The notes under the pieces: generated by a model
What the model saw: only the letters and a program-made list of their open reading frames with translations
Told to the model about the DNA's origin: nothing
Database searches by the model: none
Shown: positions 14,706 through 22,625 of the stretch, in pieces
How the letters are laid out: every line of letters starts with the position of its first letter
Position numbering within the stretch: the first letter of the stretch is position 1
Source of the DNA: Calditrichota bacterium
GTDB lineage: Bacteria; Calditrichota; Calditrichia; RBG-13-44-9
Length of the DNA stretch: 24,570 nt
Assembly (NCBI GenBank): GCA_024276455.1
Contig: JAJRXE010000316.1
Location: 1 to 24,570 of the forward strand
Direction: 5' to 3'
Made by a program: the position numbers and the translations under genes

Positions 14706-17063
14706 ATGCAATCGAAAGAAGAACAATCCGAACTGTTAAATTCCATGTTTCTATTAGACGTCCCGGACACCCTTCCCCTGATCCCGATTCGGGACATGGT
14801 GATTTTCCCCAACGCCATTCTACCGTTAGTGGTTGGACGAGACAAATCCCTGGCCGCCATCGAAGCGGCGGAGACTTCGCCTCGCTACATTTTTCTGGTC
14901 AGCCAAAAAGATCCCGATCAGGAGGAAGTGCGATCGCGAGACCTTTACCGGGTCGGTACCGTGGCCCGGATTTTACAGACGGTTCACCTCACCAACAATT
15001 ACCGCAAGGTGGTCATCGAAAGTCTGGCGCGCGCCCGGGCCACCCGCATTTACAGCCGGAAGAATTTCTTTCGCGCTAAAATCGACATTCTGGTTGACCC
15101 GGAACAATTCCCTTCGGAGCAGTTTCCCCTTCTGGGAGAGCTGAAAGAGCTGTTCAATGAATATTTAAAGGAAAATCCCGAGTTGCCGGAAGAGTTGGGG
15201 GAGTACCTGGAAAAGGAGGAAGATCCGTACCGCATTCTGGACTTCGTGGGGTTTCATACCGAAGCTCCGCTGGACCAGAAGCAAACCCTTCTGGAAACCG
15301 CTTCGCCTTCCGAGCGGGTAAAGCGCACGGTGGAAATTTTAAAGCACAGTATTGCCCTTCAACAACTGCGCAAGCAATTGGACAACCAGGTGCGCGAGAG
15401 CATGATGCAGCACCAGCGGGAATATTACTTGCAGGAACAATTGCGCATCATCAAGAAGGAATTGGGGGAAGAAGAGCAGGCGCCTCCCGAAATCAAAAAA
15501 CTGGAAGAAGAAATTAATAAAATGGCGCTGCCGGAACATGCCCGGAAAAAAGCGCTGGAAGAGCTTGACAAACTGCGGCGCACTCCCCCGTTTTCTCCGG
15601 AATACACCGTTGCCCGCAATTACCTGGATTGGCTGTTGCAACTTCCCTGGGGGAAACGCACCGAAGACCGACTGGATATTGAGGAAGCCAAGCGCATCCT
15701 GGACGAGGACCACTACGGTCTGGAGAAACCCAAAACCCGCATTCTGGAACATCTGGCCGTTTTACAGCGAGTCAAGAAAATGAAGGGACCGATTCTTTGC
15801 TTTGTGGGACCACCTGGAGTGGGAAAAACCTCCCTGGGGCGTTCCATTGCCCGGGCACTGGGACGCAATTTCGTGCGCATTTCGCTGGGTGGCGTGCGCG
15901 ACGAAGCGGAAATCCGCGGCCACCGGCGCACTTACATCGGGAGCATGCCGGGCAAAATTATTCAATCCATGAAAAAAGCCCAGAGTCAAAATCCGGTGTT
16001 TCTTCTGGACGAAGTGGACAAAATGAGCATGGATTTCCGGGGCGATCCCTCTTCGGCCCTGCTGGAGGTGCTGGATCCGGAACAAAACTGCAACTTCAAC
16101 GATCATTACCTGGACATTGATTACGACCTTTCGGAAGTTTTTTTTATTACCACCGCCAATGTGCAGGCAAACATCCCTCTGCCGCTGCAAGACCGGATGG
16201 AAATTATTGAACTGCCCGGTTACCTGGAGCACGAGAAAATTCACATTGCCCGCCGGCATCTGATTCCCAAACAGTTGCAGGAACACGGTCTGGATCAGAA
16301 CACGCTGGAAATCACCGACGATGCGGTGTTGCGAATTATTCGCGAGTATACCCGGGAAGCGGGAGTCCGCAATCTGGAGCGGGAGATTGCCAACATCTGC
16401 CGCAAAACCACCCGGCGCCTGGTGGAAAATCCCAATCTGCAAAAAATTACCGTGTCCGGTAAAAATCTGGAAGATTTTTTGGGGAAACCCACCTACCTGT
16501 TCCGCCAGGTGGAACAAACGGACGAGATCGGCATTGCCACCGGGCTGGCCTGGACGCCTTACGGGGGTGATTTGCTGAAGATTGAAGCCAATCTCTTCCC
16601 CGGCAAAGGGAAGATGATTCTCACCGGGAAACTGGGCGAAGTCATGAAAGAGTCCGCCCAGACGGCGTTAAGCTATTTGCGTTCCATTGCCGGCGAATTG
16701 AACATCGACCCGGAACGTTTTCAGCAGACTGACATTCATATTCACGTGCCGGAGGGGGCGATTCCCAAAGACGGTCCTTCGGCGGGCATCACCCTGGCCA
16801 CAGCATTAATCTCCGCTTTCAGCAACCGTCCGGTACGCGGCAACATTGCCATGACCGGCGAGATTACCCTGCGCGGGAAAATCCTGGCCATTGGCGGTTT
16901 AAACGAAAAATTGCTGGCGGCCCAGCGAAACAACATCCCCACCGTGCTGGTACCCTACGAGAACAAGAAAGAAGTGGACGATCTTCCGGCGGAATTGCGG
17001 GAAGGACTGGAAATCGTGCTGGTAAAACACTACGGAGAGGTATTACCCCGGGTGCTGAAATAA
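14706..17063 (+). CDS. lon: ATP-dependent Lon protease
   Basis: 785 residues, normal for LonA. N-terminal substrate-recognition domain (about 20-215: PLIPIRDMVIFPNAILPLVV), coiled coil (about 215-300), AAA+ module with Walker A GPPGVGKT (368-375) and Walker B VFLLDEVDK, and the C-terminal serine peptidase domain with the Ser692-Lys735 dyad (PKDGPSAG and GGLNEKLLAA). Lon degrades misfolded and some regulatory proteins in the cytoplasm. Start ATG 14706 has GAAGGA five bases upstream. It follows the clpX terminator and is monocistronic; the next gene is convergent. Confidence 0.97.
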   Translation: MQSKEEQSELLNSMFLLDVPDTLPLIPIRDMVIFPNAILPLVVGRDKSLAAIEAAETSPRYIFLVSQKDPDQEEVRSRDLYRVGTVARILQTVHLTNNYRKVVIESLARARATRIYSRKNFFRAKIDILVDPEQFPSEQFPLLGELKELFNEYLKENPELPEELGEYLEKEEDPYRILDFVGFHTEAPLDQKQTLLETASPSERVKRTVEILKHSIALQQLRKQLDNQVRESMMQHQREYYLQEQLRIIKKELGEEEQAPPEIKKLEEEINKMALPEHARKKALEELDKLRRTPPFSPEYTVARNYLDWLLQLPWGKRTEDRLDIEEAKRILDEDHYGLEKPKTRILEHLAVLQRVKKMKGPILCFVGPPGVGKTSLGRSIARALGRNFVRISLGGVRDEAEIRGHRRTYIGSMPGKIIQSMKKAQSQNPVFLLDEVDKMSMDFRGDPSSALLEVLDPEQNCNFNDHYLDIDYDLSEVFFITTANVQANIPLPLQDRMEIIELPGYLEHEKIHIARRHLIPKQLQEHGLDQNTLEITDDAVLRIIREYTREAGVRNLEREIANICRKTTRRLVENPNLQKITVSGKNLEDFLGKPTYLFRQVEQTDEIGIATGLAWTPYGGDLLKIEANLFPGKGKMILTGKLGEVMKESAQTALSYLRSIAGELNIDPERFQQTDIHIHVPEGAIPKDGPSAGITLATALISAFSNRPVRGNIAMTGEITLRGKILAIGGLNEKLLAAQRNNIPTVLVPYENKKEVDDLPAELREGLEIVLVKHYGEVLPRVLK

Positions 17064-17151
17064 ATTCCTCTCCGGCGGGAACGCCGCAATCGGGCTTGTC
17101 TGCAGCTACATCACCTGGGGCCTGTTCATCTGACCGGGGAAAAAGAAATAA

Positions 17152-17227
17152 AAGGGGGTAATGTTCAAATCTGAAAGGAGGTGATCCTTCGAAGAACCCG
17201 AAAATCCGAAAGGTTCTCACCCCTTAA
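17152..17227 (+). other. 15-nt perfect complement of the 16S rRNA 3' end, with a 7-codon ORF ending in it
   Basis: GAAAGGAGGTGATCC (17173-17187) is the exact reverse complement of the near-universal 16S 3' tail (GGATCACCTCCTTTC). No ATG, GTG or TTG follows at a usable distance. Upstream, AAGGGGG (17152-17158) precedes ATG 17161, which opens a 7-codon ORF (MFKSERR) whose TGA (17182-17184) overlaps the AGGAGG. After it comes a short hairpin AGAACC/GGTTCT (17193-17198 with 17212-17217). Read on the minus strand, the same bases form a copy of the anti-Shine-Dalgarno sequence in the 3' region of the 17224-17757 gene. Function unknown. Confidence 0.4.
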
Positions 17228-17757
17228 GTTTCCGAAGAGACCTTATTGAGCTTCAACCTCACAAAATCCGGTTTCAACTTGGCCATGCGATCCCGGAATT
17301 GAACTTCCACATTGCCGGATTTGCCGATTCGAAGGATCCGGCCCTCTCCCAGCACTTCGTGTTTTACAATATTTCCCACAAAACTGCGGGCCCGGTACTC
17401 CTCCTCGGGAATGCAGTGCACCAACATAATGATCGGTAAGCGGTCGTGTTCATTCAATTCCAGGCTTTTGTCTTCCAGGGTGGGTACCTTTCCCTCGCGC
17501 AGGATGTGGCGCAAAGCGTCTCGTAGTGTTTTCAGAGACACCGACCACACATTTTTATTGGGGCGCTTCAAAGTAAGCTTAAAATTGGTTCGCCCCGCAA
17601 ACTCCAGGGTTTCGTCCATGAAATCGTGTAAACGAATCTCTTTCTGTTCAATTAATTGGTTGATTAGCAGATTTTCCAGTTCATCCAGAAATAAATTCTC
17701 CAATTCTTCAAAAACGTCCGAAAATTTGGGGGATTTAAATTTTGTCGGATCAATCAT
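17224..17757 (-). CDS. Uncharacterised protein with UvrD/PcrA-tail-like (Tudor-like) C-terminus
   Basis: 177 residues. I do not recognise the protein as a whole. The N-terminal part (res 10-100) is mostly helical and rich in Glu/Leu/Asn. The C-terminal part, about 127-170 (VGNIVKHEVLGEGRILRI, then VEVQF and LKPDFVRL), resembles the small beta-barrel at the C-terminus of PcrA/UvrD helicases, which has the pattern G-x-x-V-x-H-x-x-F/L-G-x-G and binds RNA polymerase. That similarity is by eye. No signal peptide or membrane segment is seen. ATG at 17757 has AAGG about eight bases upstream. It stands alone, convergent with lon and divergent from the glutamine-synthetase-like gene. Confidence 0.6.
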   Translation of the reverse strand: MIDPTKFKSPKFSDVFEELENLFLDELENLLINQLIEQKEIRLHDFMDETLEFAGRTNFKLTLKRPNKNVWSVSLKTLRDALRHILREGKVPTLEDKSLELNEHDRLPIIMLVHCIPEEEYRARSFVGNIVKHEVLGEGRILRIGKSGNVEVQFRDRMAKLKPDFVRLKLNKVSSET

Positions 17758-18020
17758 TAATAGGAACCTTCTCGACGTCTATCTCTCTTAAAAGACAATC
17801 TACAAACAACCCGGGCTGGTTCAGGTTTGTTCAAAATTCCACCAAAACGCTAAAAATCAAAAAATTTTAACAGAACCAGCGTTGCTCTCACCTTTACCCA
17901 ACACCCTTCCAAATAAAAATATATTGATTCCCGTTAAAAAAAGCAAATAATTAACCCGAAAAAAACCGTTCTTTTTACCTCCGGATGATTTTTGAGCGGG
18001 ACAAAAAATAAAAAAATCCG

Positions 18021-18050
18021 TTGCTACAAATACCAAAATTCACATATCTT
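18021..18050 (+). promoter_or_regulatory. Weak candidate promoter of the glutamine-synthetase-like gene
   Basis: TTGCTA (18021-18026), 18-bp spacer, TATCTT (18045-18050), 28 bp before the ATG at 18079. The rest of the 321-bp divergent region 17758-18078 is very AT-rich with A- and T-tracts and shows no other recognisable element. Confidence 0.35.
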
Positions 18051-18078
18051 GGTAATTCATTGAATGGAGGAGAGCACC

Positions 18079-19617
18079 ATGAGACAGAAATTTGGATTAA
18101 CCAATCCGCTCATTCAGCTTCTGGATAAACCGCGGGAAGAATTTACCCGCGAAGATTTGCTTAAAGTGATTCAAGAGAAAGAAATTGAACGCATCACTTT
18201 CCATTACACCGGTCTGGACGGAAAGCTAAAAGAGTTGAAACTTCCCTTTTCTAACCGTTACCAGGCGGAACGCATTCTGGCCGATGGGGAGCGGGTGGAC
18301 GGCTCTTCGCTTTTTAAAGGCATGGTGGACTCTGCGCTGTCCGATCTTTACGTGGTACCGGTTTACAAAACCGCCTTTTTGAATCCCTTCGACTCCGGCA
18401 GCCTGGACTTCATCTGTCGTTATTTAACTCGCGACGGCGAGCGCGCCCCCTTTGCTCCGGACAATATTTTACACCGGGCGGTCGAGCTGTTTGACCGAAA
18501 CACCGGTCTGGAGCTTTACGCTCTGGGAGAACTGGAATTCTTTCTCCTTTGCGAACCGATGAGTCCGCTTTACCCCAGCGTTCGCCAGCAGGGCTACCAT
18601 GCTTCCACTCCTTTTTTGAAAACCAATTCAATTTTGAATGAAATGGTGCGCTACTTAACGGAAATTACCGGGGCGGTAAAATATGCCCACAGCGAGGTCG
18701 GTTTTGTTCCCGCGGTGCGCAGCGACAATCCGGAAATCAAAGGGAAAATGGGCGAACAACTGGAAATCGAATTTCTTCCCTCTCCCATCGAAGACACGGC
18801 CGACAACCTGGTATTGGGGCGCTGGATCATTCGTAATGTTGCCTACCGGCACGGGTGTGTCGCCACTTTCGCCCCCAAAGTGGAAGAAGGGATAGCGGGG
18901 AACGGGTTGCACATTCACATGGAACTTCGCAAAAACGGGCAGAACATCATGCAGAATTCCACCGGCAAACTCTCGGAAGAAGCCATTAAAATGATCGGTG
19001 GGTTGTGCAATTACGCAGACACTTTAACCGCCTTTGGGAACACGGTTTCGGCGGCTTACCTCCGGCTGGTTCCCAACCAGGAGGCACCCACCCGGGTGTG
19101 CTGGAGCGACCTGAACCGCAGCGCCATGATTCGAGTCCCTCTGGGCTGGAACGAGGCTTCCAACTTTGCCCGCCAGCTGAATCCCCAGCAAAAATCCGGT
19201 TTCACCGATCCGGTGGGACGCCAGACGGTGGAACTTCGCAGTCCGGACGGAAGCGCCATTGTTCATCTGCTGCTGGCCGGAATTACCATGAGCGCCGAAT
19301 GGGGACTCTCTCATGCGGAATCCGTGAAACTTGCTCAAAAACTGTACGTGAAAGGCAACATCTTTAAAAATTCCCGGCTGCTGGAAAAATTGCCGCCCCT
19401 GCCCTCCAGCTGTGTGGAATCGGCCAAAACCTTGAAACAAAAAAGGGAACTGTACGAGCGCGACGGGGTTTTCTATCCGGGCATTATCGATTACATTATC
19501 CAATTGCTGAGAGCAGAAAACGACGCCAACATGAACAAAGAGCTAGCGGACTTGCCCGCCGACGACCGCTTACACCGGACACGTTTGATTATGCACAAAG
19601 ATTTACACCGGCACTAA
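18079..19617 (+). CDS. Glutamine-synthetase-family protein (GlnA-like), divergent
   Basis: 512 residues from the chosen start. Glutamine synthetase marks in order: the beta-grasp part with DGSSLFKGMVDSALSDLYVVP (canonical FDGSSIxG...SDM), the metal-binding GELEFFL (canonical PEPEFFLF), ATFAPKVEEGIAGNGLHIHMEL (canonical ATFMPKP...GSGMHVHxSL), YLRLVPNQEAPTRVCWSDLNRSAMIRVP (canonical YKRLVPGYEAP...NRSAxIRIP) and VELRSPDGSA. No adenylylation motif around a Tyr is recognised. Deviations in the ammonia/glutamate loops (GNGLH for GSGMH, residues around the EV-GEQLE segment) leave open whether it makes glutamine or another gamma-glutamyl or amide product. ATG 18079 is chosen because GGAGGAG (18067-18073) sits five bases before it; the in-frame ATG at 18064 lies upstream of that site. 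Monocistronic. Confidence 0.8.
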   Translation: MRQKFGLTNPLIQLLDKPREEFTREDLLKVIQEKEIERITFHYTGLDGKLKELKLPFSNRYQAERILADGERVDGSSLFKGMVDSALSDLYVVPVYKTAFLNPFDSGSLDFICRYLTRDGERAPFAPDNILHRAVELFDRNTGLELYALGELEFFLLCEPMSPLYPSVRQQGYHASTPFLKTNSILNEMVRYLTEITGAVKYAHSEVGFVPAVRSDNPEIKGKMGEQLEIEFLPSPIEDTADNLVLGRWIIRNVAYRHGCVATFAPKVEEGIAGNGLHIHMELRKNGQNIMQNSTGKLSEEAIKMIGGLCNYADTLTAFGNTVSAAYLRLVPNQEAPTRVCWSDLNRSAMIRVPLGWNEASNFARQLNPQQKSGFTDPVGRQTVELRSPDGSAIVHLLLAGITMSAEWGLSHAESVKLAQKLYVKGNIFKNSRLLEKLPPLPSSCVESAKTLKQKRELYERDGVFYPGIIDYIIQLLRAENDANMNKELADLPADDRLHRTRLIMHKDLHRH

Positions 19618-19654
19618 TCTCCCCCGTGCCCGGCTGACACGAAACGTCCCGTTT

Positions 19655-19785
19655 TCTCCGGAGTGTTTTCGTTCAATAAACGGAAACATTTTACGGGCGA
19701 GAATCATATCATTAAAAGCCGTTTTGTTAGAAAAGGTTTTACCGGTGGGAAAAACGCCCGTTAACCGGACAGAACGGGCGGATGA
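19655..19785. other. Two strong hairpins in the 515-bp gene-free stretch after the glutamine-synthetase-like gene
   Basis: Hairpin 1: AGTGTTTTCGTT (19662-19673) pairs with AACGGAAACATT (19679-19690) around a 5-nt loop, 12 bp with two wobbles. Hairpin 2: CGCCCGTT (19755-19762) pairs exactly with AACGGGCG (19773-19780) around a 10-nt loop; read on the minus strand it is followed by TTTTT, like a short terminator. Neither has a T-tract on the plus strand. They may stabilise the 3' end of the upstream mRNA. The rest of 19618-20132 shows only the promoter at 20052-20080 and no convincing ORF. Confidence 0.35.
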
Positions 19786-20051
19786 TTCCGGCATTCTCTC
19801 GCTGATCTCAAAAACAGCCTCCGGAACCGAGTAATTCGCTATTCTTGCTTCCCGGAGTATTAGCGAGCTGATTGAAATTTACCGCGGAGTCAGGAAACAA
19901 AAGGATTTGTAACGAAATGTTATTGTTTATGTTACGGATTTTTCTCAAGCGCCTCGCCTGCCTGGAAGCAGAAACAAATTTTCGCTCTGCAGGCAAGTTT
20001 TTCCAAAATTCCCGGAAGGTGGGGGGTATTCTCTTAAAATATTCAAACTTA

Positions 20052-20082
20052 TTGAATTATACCTATGTTATTTTTATATTTT
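20052..20082 (+). promoter_or_regulatory. Promoter of the envelope gene cluster
   Basis: TTGAAT (20052-20057), 17-bp spacer, TATATT (20075-20080) continuing as TATATTTT, 7 of 8 to TAnnTTTG. Same architecture as the sigma factor and tig promoters. It lies 52 bp before the ATG at 20133. Confidence 0.5.
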
Positions 20083-20132
20083 TAACTTGAAATTGCGGTT
20101 ATCACGGTTGGTAAAAAGCGATAAGGAAAAGA

Positions 20133-21353
20133 ATGCGAAACAGCGGGTTATTAGTTATTGCGATTGTTCTTGCTGCTCTGTTCATTTTAAACAACTGTAG
20201 TGAGAATCCTTATTTTATTGGAAACAACGTATTAGAGCCGAAAACAAGACTGGTGATGGACACCATCTACGCCGTGCAGGACACATTTTACCTGACGACT
20301 CCGGAAGCGAACACCATTGTGGCCACCAATATTTTCCTTGGCGCCTGGAACGGAGTGGAACTGCGCCCGGTGTACCGTTTCACGGAATTGCCGGTGAATG
20401 CCAAATTTCAGAGCATAAAAATGATGCTCATCGGAAAGGCAGCGATTGGCGAGCCCAGCCAGCCGTTTACCGCCACAGCTTATCCCATTTTAAACAGCTG
20501 GACCAGCAACACCGATTCTGTCTGGAAAGCTCCGGATCAGAACTACGACGCCACCCTTCCCCTGGGTACCGTGGTCATTAATCCAGTGGAAACCGACACC
20601 TTTTTCCTGGAATTCAATGAGCAGGGGTTGGCCCAGTTTAACCAATGGTCCGACACCGCCACCACCGTGGCCGACAATTACGGCATTATTCTGGTTCCGG
20701 AGAACCCCACCTTTGTGAAACAACTGAAGAGCATCCTTTACGATCAGACCGATGAACGGAATATCTTTTACACCTACAAACTACTGGACGATACCACTCT
20801 GTATAGTGATTCGACTGCCAGCACGGTGGATGCGTACATTATCCGCGGAACATTCAACACCGTCTCCAACCGGGACATCGTATCGACCATGAGCATTTAT
20901 TCCACCCTCTTGCGGTTCGACCTGGAACCCATCATCGAAAAATATGGGACCAACATCATCATAAATTCCGCCAATTTGCAACTGGGAATCGATCGGGAGA
21001 ACAGCCTGATCCGGCCGGGACAGGCGGCAAATCTGACCGGACATTCGCTGCTGAGCGATCTGGACACGCCGGACATCGTTCTCGATTCCGTGCAGGCTCG
21101 TTATTTCAATATTGTAAGCTGGAGTTCCGACACCACTTTTGCTGAAATAGGTCCTGGTGTGGACCGTCAGGTTCTGGCCCAGAACTTTATTCAAACCAAC
21201 TTGCGAGAGAAAAAATACGGTTTGAATCTTCTCATTCGCTTCAGCACCACCAGCGACAATTTGATGTACTACGCGCTTTACAAGGTAAATGAACCGTCCC
21301 GGCGGCCCCGAATCATTTTGACGATTTCCGAAGTACCCGAACCGCGTTTCTAG
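20133..21353 (+). CDS. Exported protein, possible lipoprotein, with two jelly-roll (DNRLRE-like) repeats
   Basis: 406 residues. Res 5-19 are a hydrophobic signal segment (LLVIAIVLAALFIL) followed by NNC22, a possible lipid-attachment Cys, although LNNC is a poor lipobox. The rest is beta-rich with two similar parts (about 60-205 and 225-400). Each has a strand pattern of the type seen in DNRLRE-like beta-sandwich domains: a phenylalanine-rich first strand (VYRFTELP, LLRFDLEP), a helix-free I/L-rich strand, then a Trp/Asp segment (NSWTSNTDSVW, SWSSDTTF) and a final GIILVPE/GLNLLIRF strand. No enzyme motif is seen. ATG 20133 has AAGGAAAAG upstream. It is 19 bp ahead of the beta-barrel gene, so the two are probably one operon and act together at the outer membrane. 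Confidence 0.6.
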   Translation: MRNSGLLVIAIVLAALFILNNCSENPYFIGNNVLEPKTRLVMDTIYAVQDTFYLTTPEANTIVATNIFLGAWNGVELRPVYRFTELPVNAKFQSIKMMLIGKAAIGEPSQPFTATAYPILNSWTSNTDSVWKAPDQNYDATLPLGTVVINPVETDTFFLEFNEQGLAQFNQWSDTATTVADNYGIILVPENPTFVKQLKSILYDQTDERNIFYTYKLLDDTTLYSDSTASTVDAYIIRGTFNTVSNRDIVSTMSIYSTLLRFDLEPIIEKYGTNIIINSANLQLGIDRENSLIRPGQAANLTGHSLLSDLDTPDIVLDSVQARYFNIVSWSSDTTFAEIGPGVDRQVLAQNFIQTNLREKKYGLNLLIRFSTTSDNLMYYALYKVNEPSRRPRIILTISEVPEPRF

Positions 21354-21372
21354 CACTTTTTAAGGAGTTGGA

Positions 21373-22575
21373 ATGACAAAATATCTGTGGACACTTTTCA
21401 TCTTATCGGCTTTTACCCTTTCGCTCAACGCAGGCTCCATTTTTACCACCAGCCGCTACGGGGTGGGAATTCGGCAATACCAGACTTCTGTTCGGGGTCT
21501 GGGCATGGGCAATACGGGTCTGGCACTGCAAGATTACGTTTCGTTGAATACCAACAACATCTCTACCTGGCGCTATCTGGTAGATACCCGCATTTCTATT
21601 TCTTTCTTCTATCTGCGTTCCAGCCTGGAGTACAAAAGCGCCAAGTGGAGTTCGTCCATTGCCAACTTCAACACTTTGCAGCTTGCCGTACCGCTGAAGC
21701 AAAAACGGATGGCCGTCGGATTTTCCATTATCCCTTACACCCTGGTGAATTTCCGTTACGCCCAGAAGTTCTCCTCCGAAATCAGCGATTTCGAAGAAAC
21801 CGTGCTTTACGACGGCATCATTTCGCGGGCTCAGTTTAACTTTGCCTGGGCACCGATCTCCTGGTTAGGACTGGGAGCCAGCTTCCATTACTACTTCGGA
21901 AACATTGAGGACAAATACTATCTCTCTTTCGATCAATCCAGCATGTACGACAGCGAGCATAAAATTGAATACCAATTTTACGGACCCGGGGCTGGGGTTA
22001 GCTTTAACCTTGAACCGCTTGATTCCTTCCTGGTAGGTGGGTTTGTAGATTTCAAGCCCCGTTTAACTTTCCGGCGCGCTTTCGAATCCCCGGTCTCGCA
22101 GGAAACCCAGGCCTCGAATGCCAAAAGCACTTTCCCTCTTTCCTGGGGAGTCGGTACCAGCTTCCATCTGACCCAGCAGATTACTATCAGCGCCGATTAT
22201 TCCACCCAGTACTGGTCGCAGGGATTCAATATTCCGGGTTTCGACACCAGTCAGCTGGAAGATTGGTACAATTACGGATTCGGAATTGAACACCGCCACA
22301 GCCGTCGACGACGAAAGAATTTCTTTAATAAACTCGATTGGCGCACCGGTTTCTCGGCCGGAAATATCGGCTACAAATTTCATGATCATTCCGTCAAAGA
22401 ATATCGGGTGCATTTCGGAATCGGAATTCCCTTTTTTCTGGACAACAATCGGTTAGATATTGCTCTGGTTGGCGGCGTAAGAGGGGACAAAAGCGTGACC
22501 ATTGCCCAGGAGAAATTCATTAAAATTTACCTTTCCCTGTCGGCGGGCGAACTTTGGTTTCAAAAAATTCGTTAA
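21373..22575 (+). CDS. Outer-membrane beta-barrel protein (FadL/PorV-like)
   Basis: 400 residues. Signal peptide at 1-20 (cleavage near SLNA/GS). The mature start GIRQYQTSVRGLGMGNTGLALQDYVSLNTNN resembles the RGxAMGGAGxAxxD...NPA opening of FadL/PorV-type barrels. The remainder alternates short amphipathic strands with aromatic ends (FSIIPYTLVNFRYA, FNFAWAPISWLGLGASFHYYFGN, ITISADYSTQYW, YRVHFGIGIPFF), as expected for a barrel of 12-14 strands. The chain ends in QKIR rather than in an aromatic residue, so BAM recognition may use the strand just before. AAGGAG lies six bases before ATG 21373. It sits between the jelly-roll protein and the TPR protein. Substrate or partner unknown. Confidence 0.7.
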   Translation: MTKYLWTLFILSAFTLSLNAGSIFTTSRYGVGIRQYQTSVRGLGMGNTGLALQDYVSLNTNNISTWRYLVDTRISISFFYLRSSLEYKSAKWSSSIANFNTLQLAVPLKQKRMAVGFSIIPYTLVNFRYAQKFSSEISDFEETVLYDGIISRAQFNFAWAPISWLGLGASFHYYFGNIEDKYYLSFDQSSMYDSEHKIEYQFYGPGAGVSFNLEPLDSFLVGGFVDFKPRLTFRRAFESPVSQETQASNAKSTFPLSWGVGTSFHLTQQITISADYSTQYWSQGFNIPGFDTSQLEDWYNYGFGIEHRHSRRRRKNFFNKLDWRTGFSAGNIGYKFHDHSVKEYRVHFGIGIPFFLDNNRLDIALVGGVRGDKSVTIAQEKFIKIYLSLSAGELWFQKIR

Positions 22576-22625
22576 TAAAGTGTAAGTAGTTAAAATCTAA
22601 GCAGATAAAAAAAAGGAGAGGCGTC

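Noticed and set aside
18064..18078. Upstream ATG (18064) as start of the glutamine-synthetase-like gene.
   Set aside because: The GGAGGAG ribosome site lies after this ATG and is correctly placed for the ATG at 18079.
19603..19794. 63-codon minus-strand ORF over the two hairpins.
   Set aside because: It covers both stem-loops and the end of the upstream gene; composition looks random.
19872..20090. 72-codon plus-strand ORF before the envelope cluster.
   Set aside because: It overlaps the TTG-N17-TATATT promoter, has no ribosome site and no recognisable domain.
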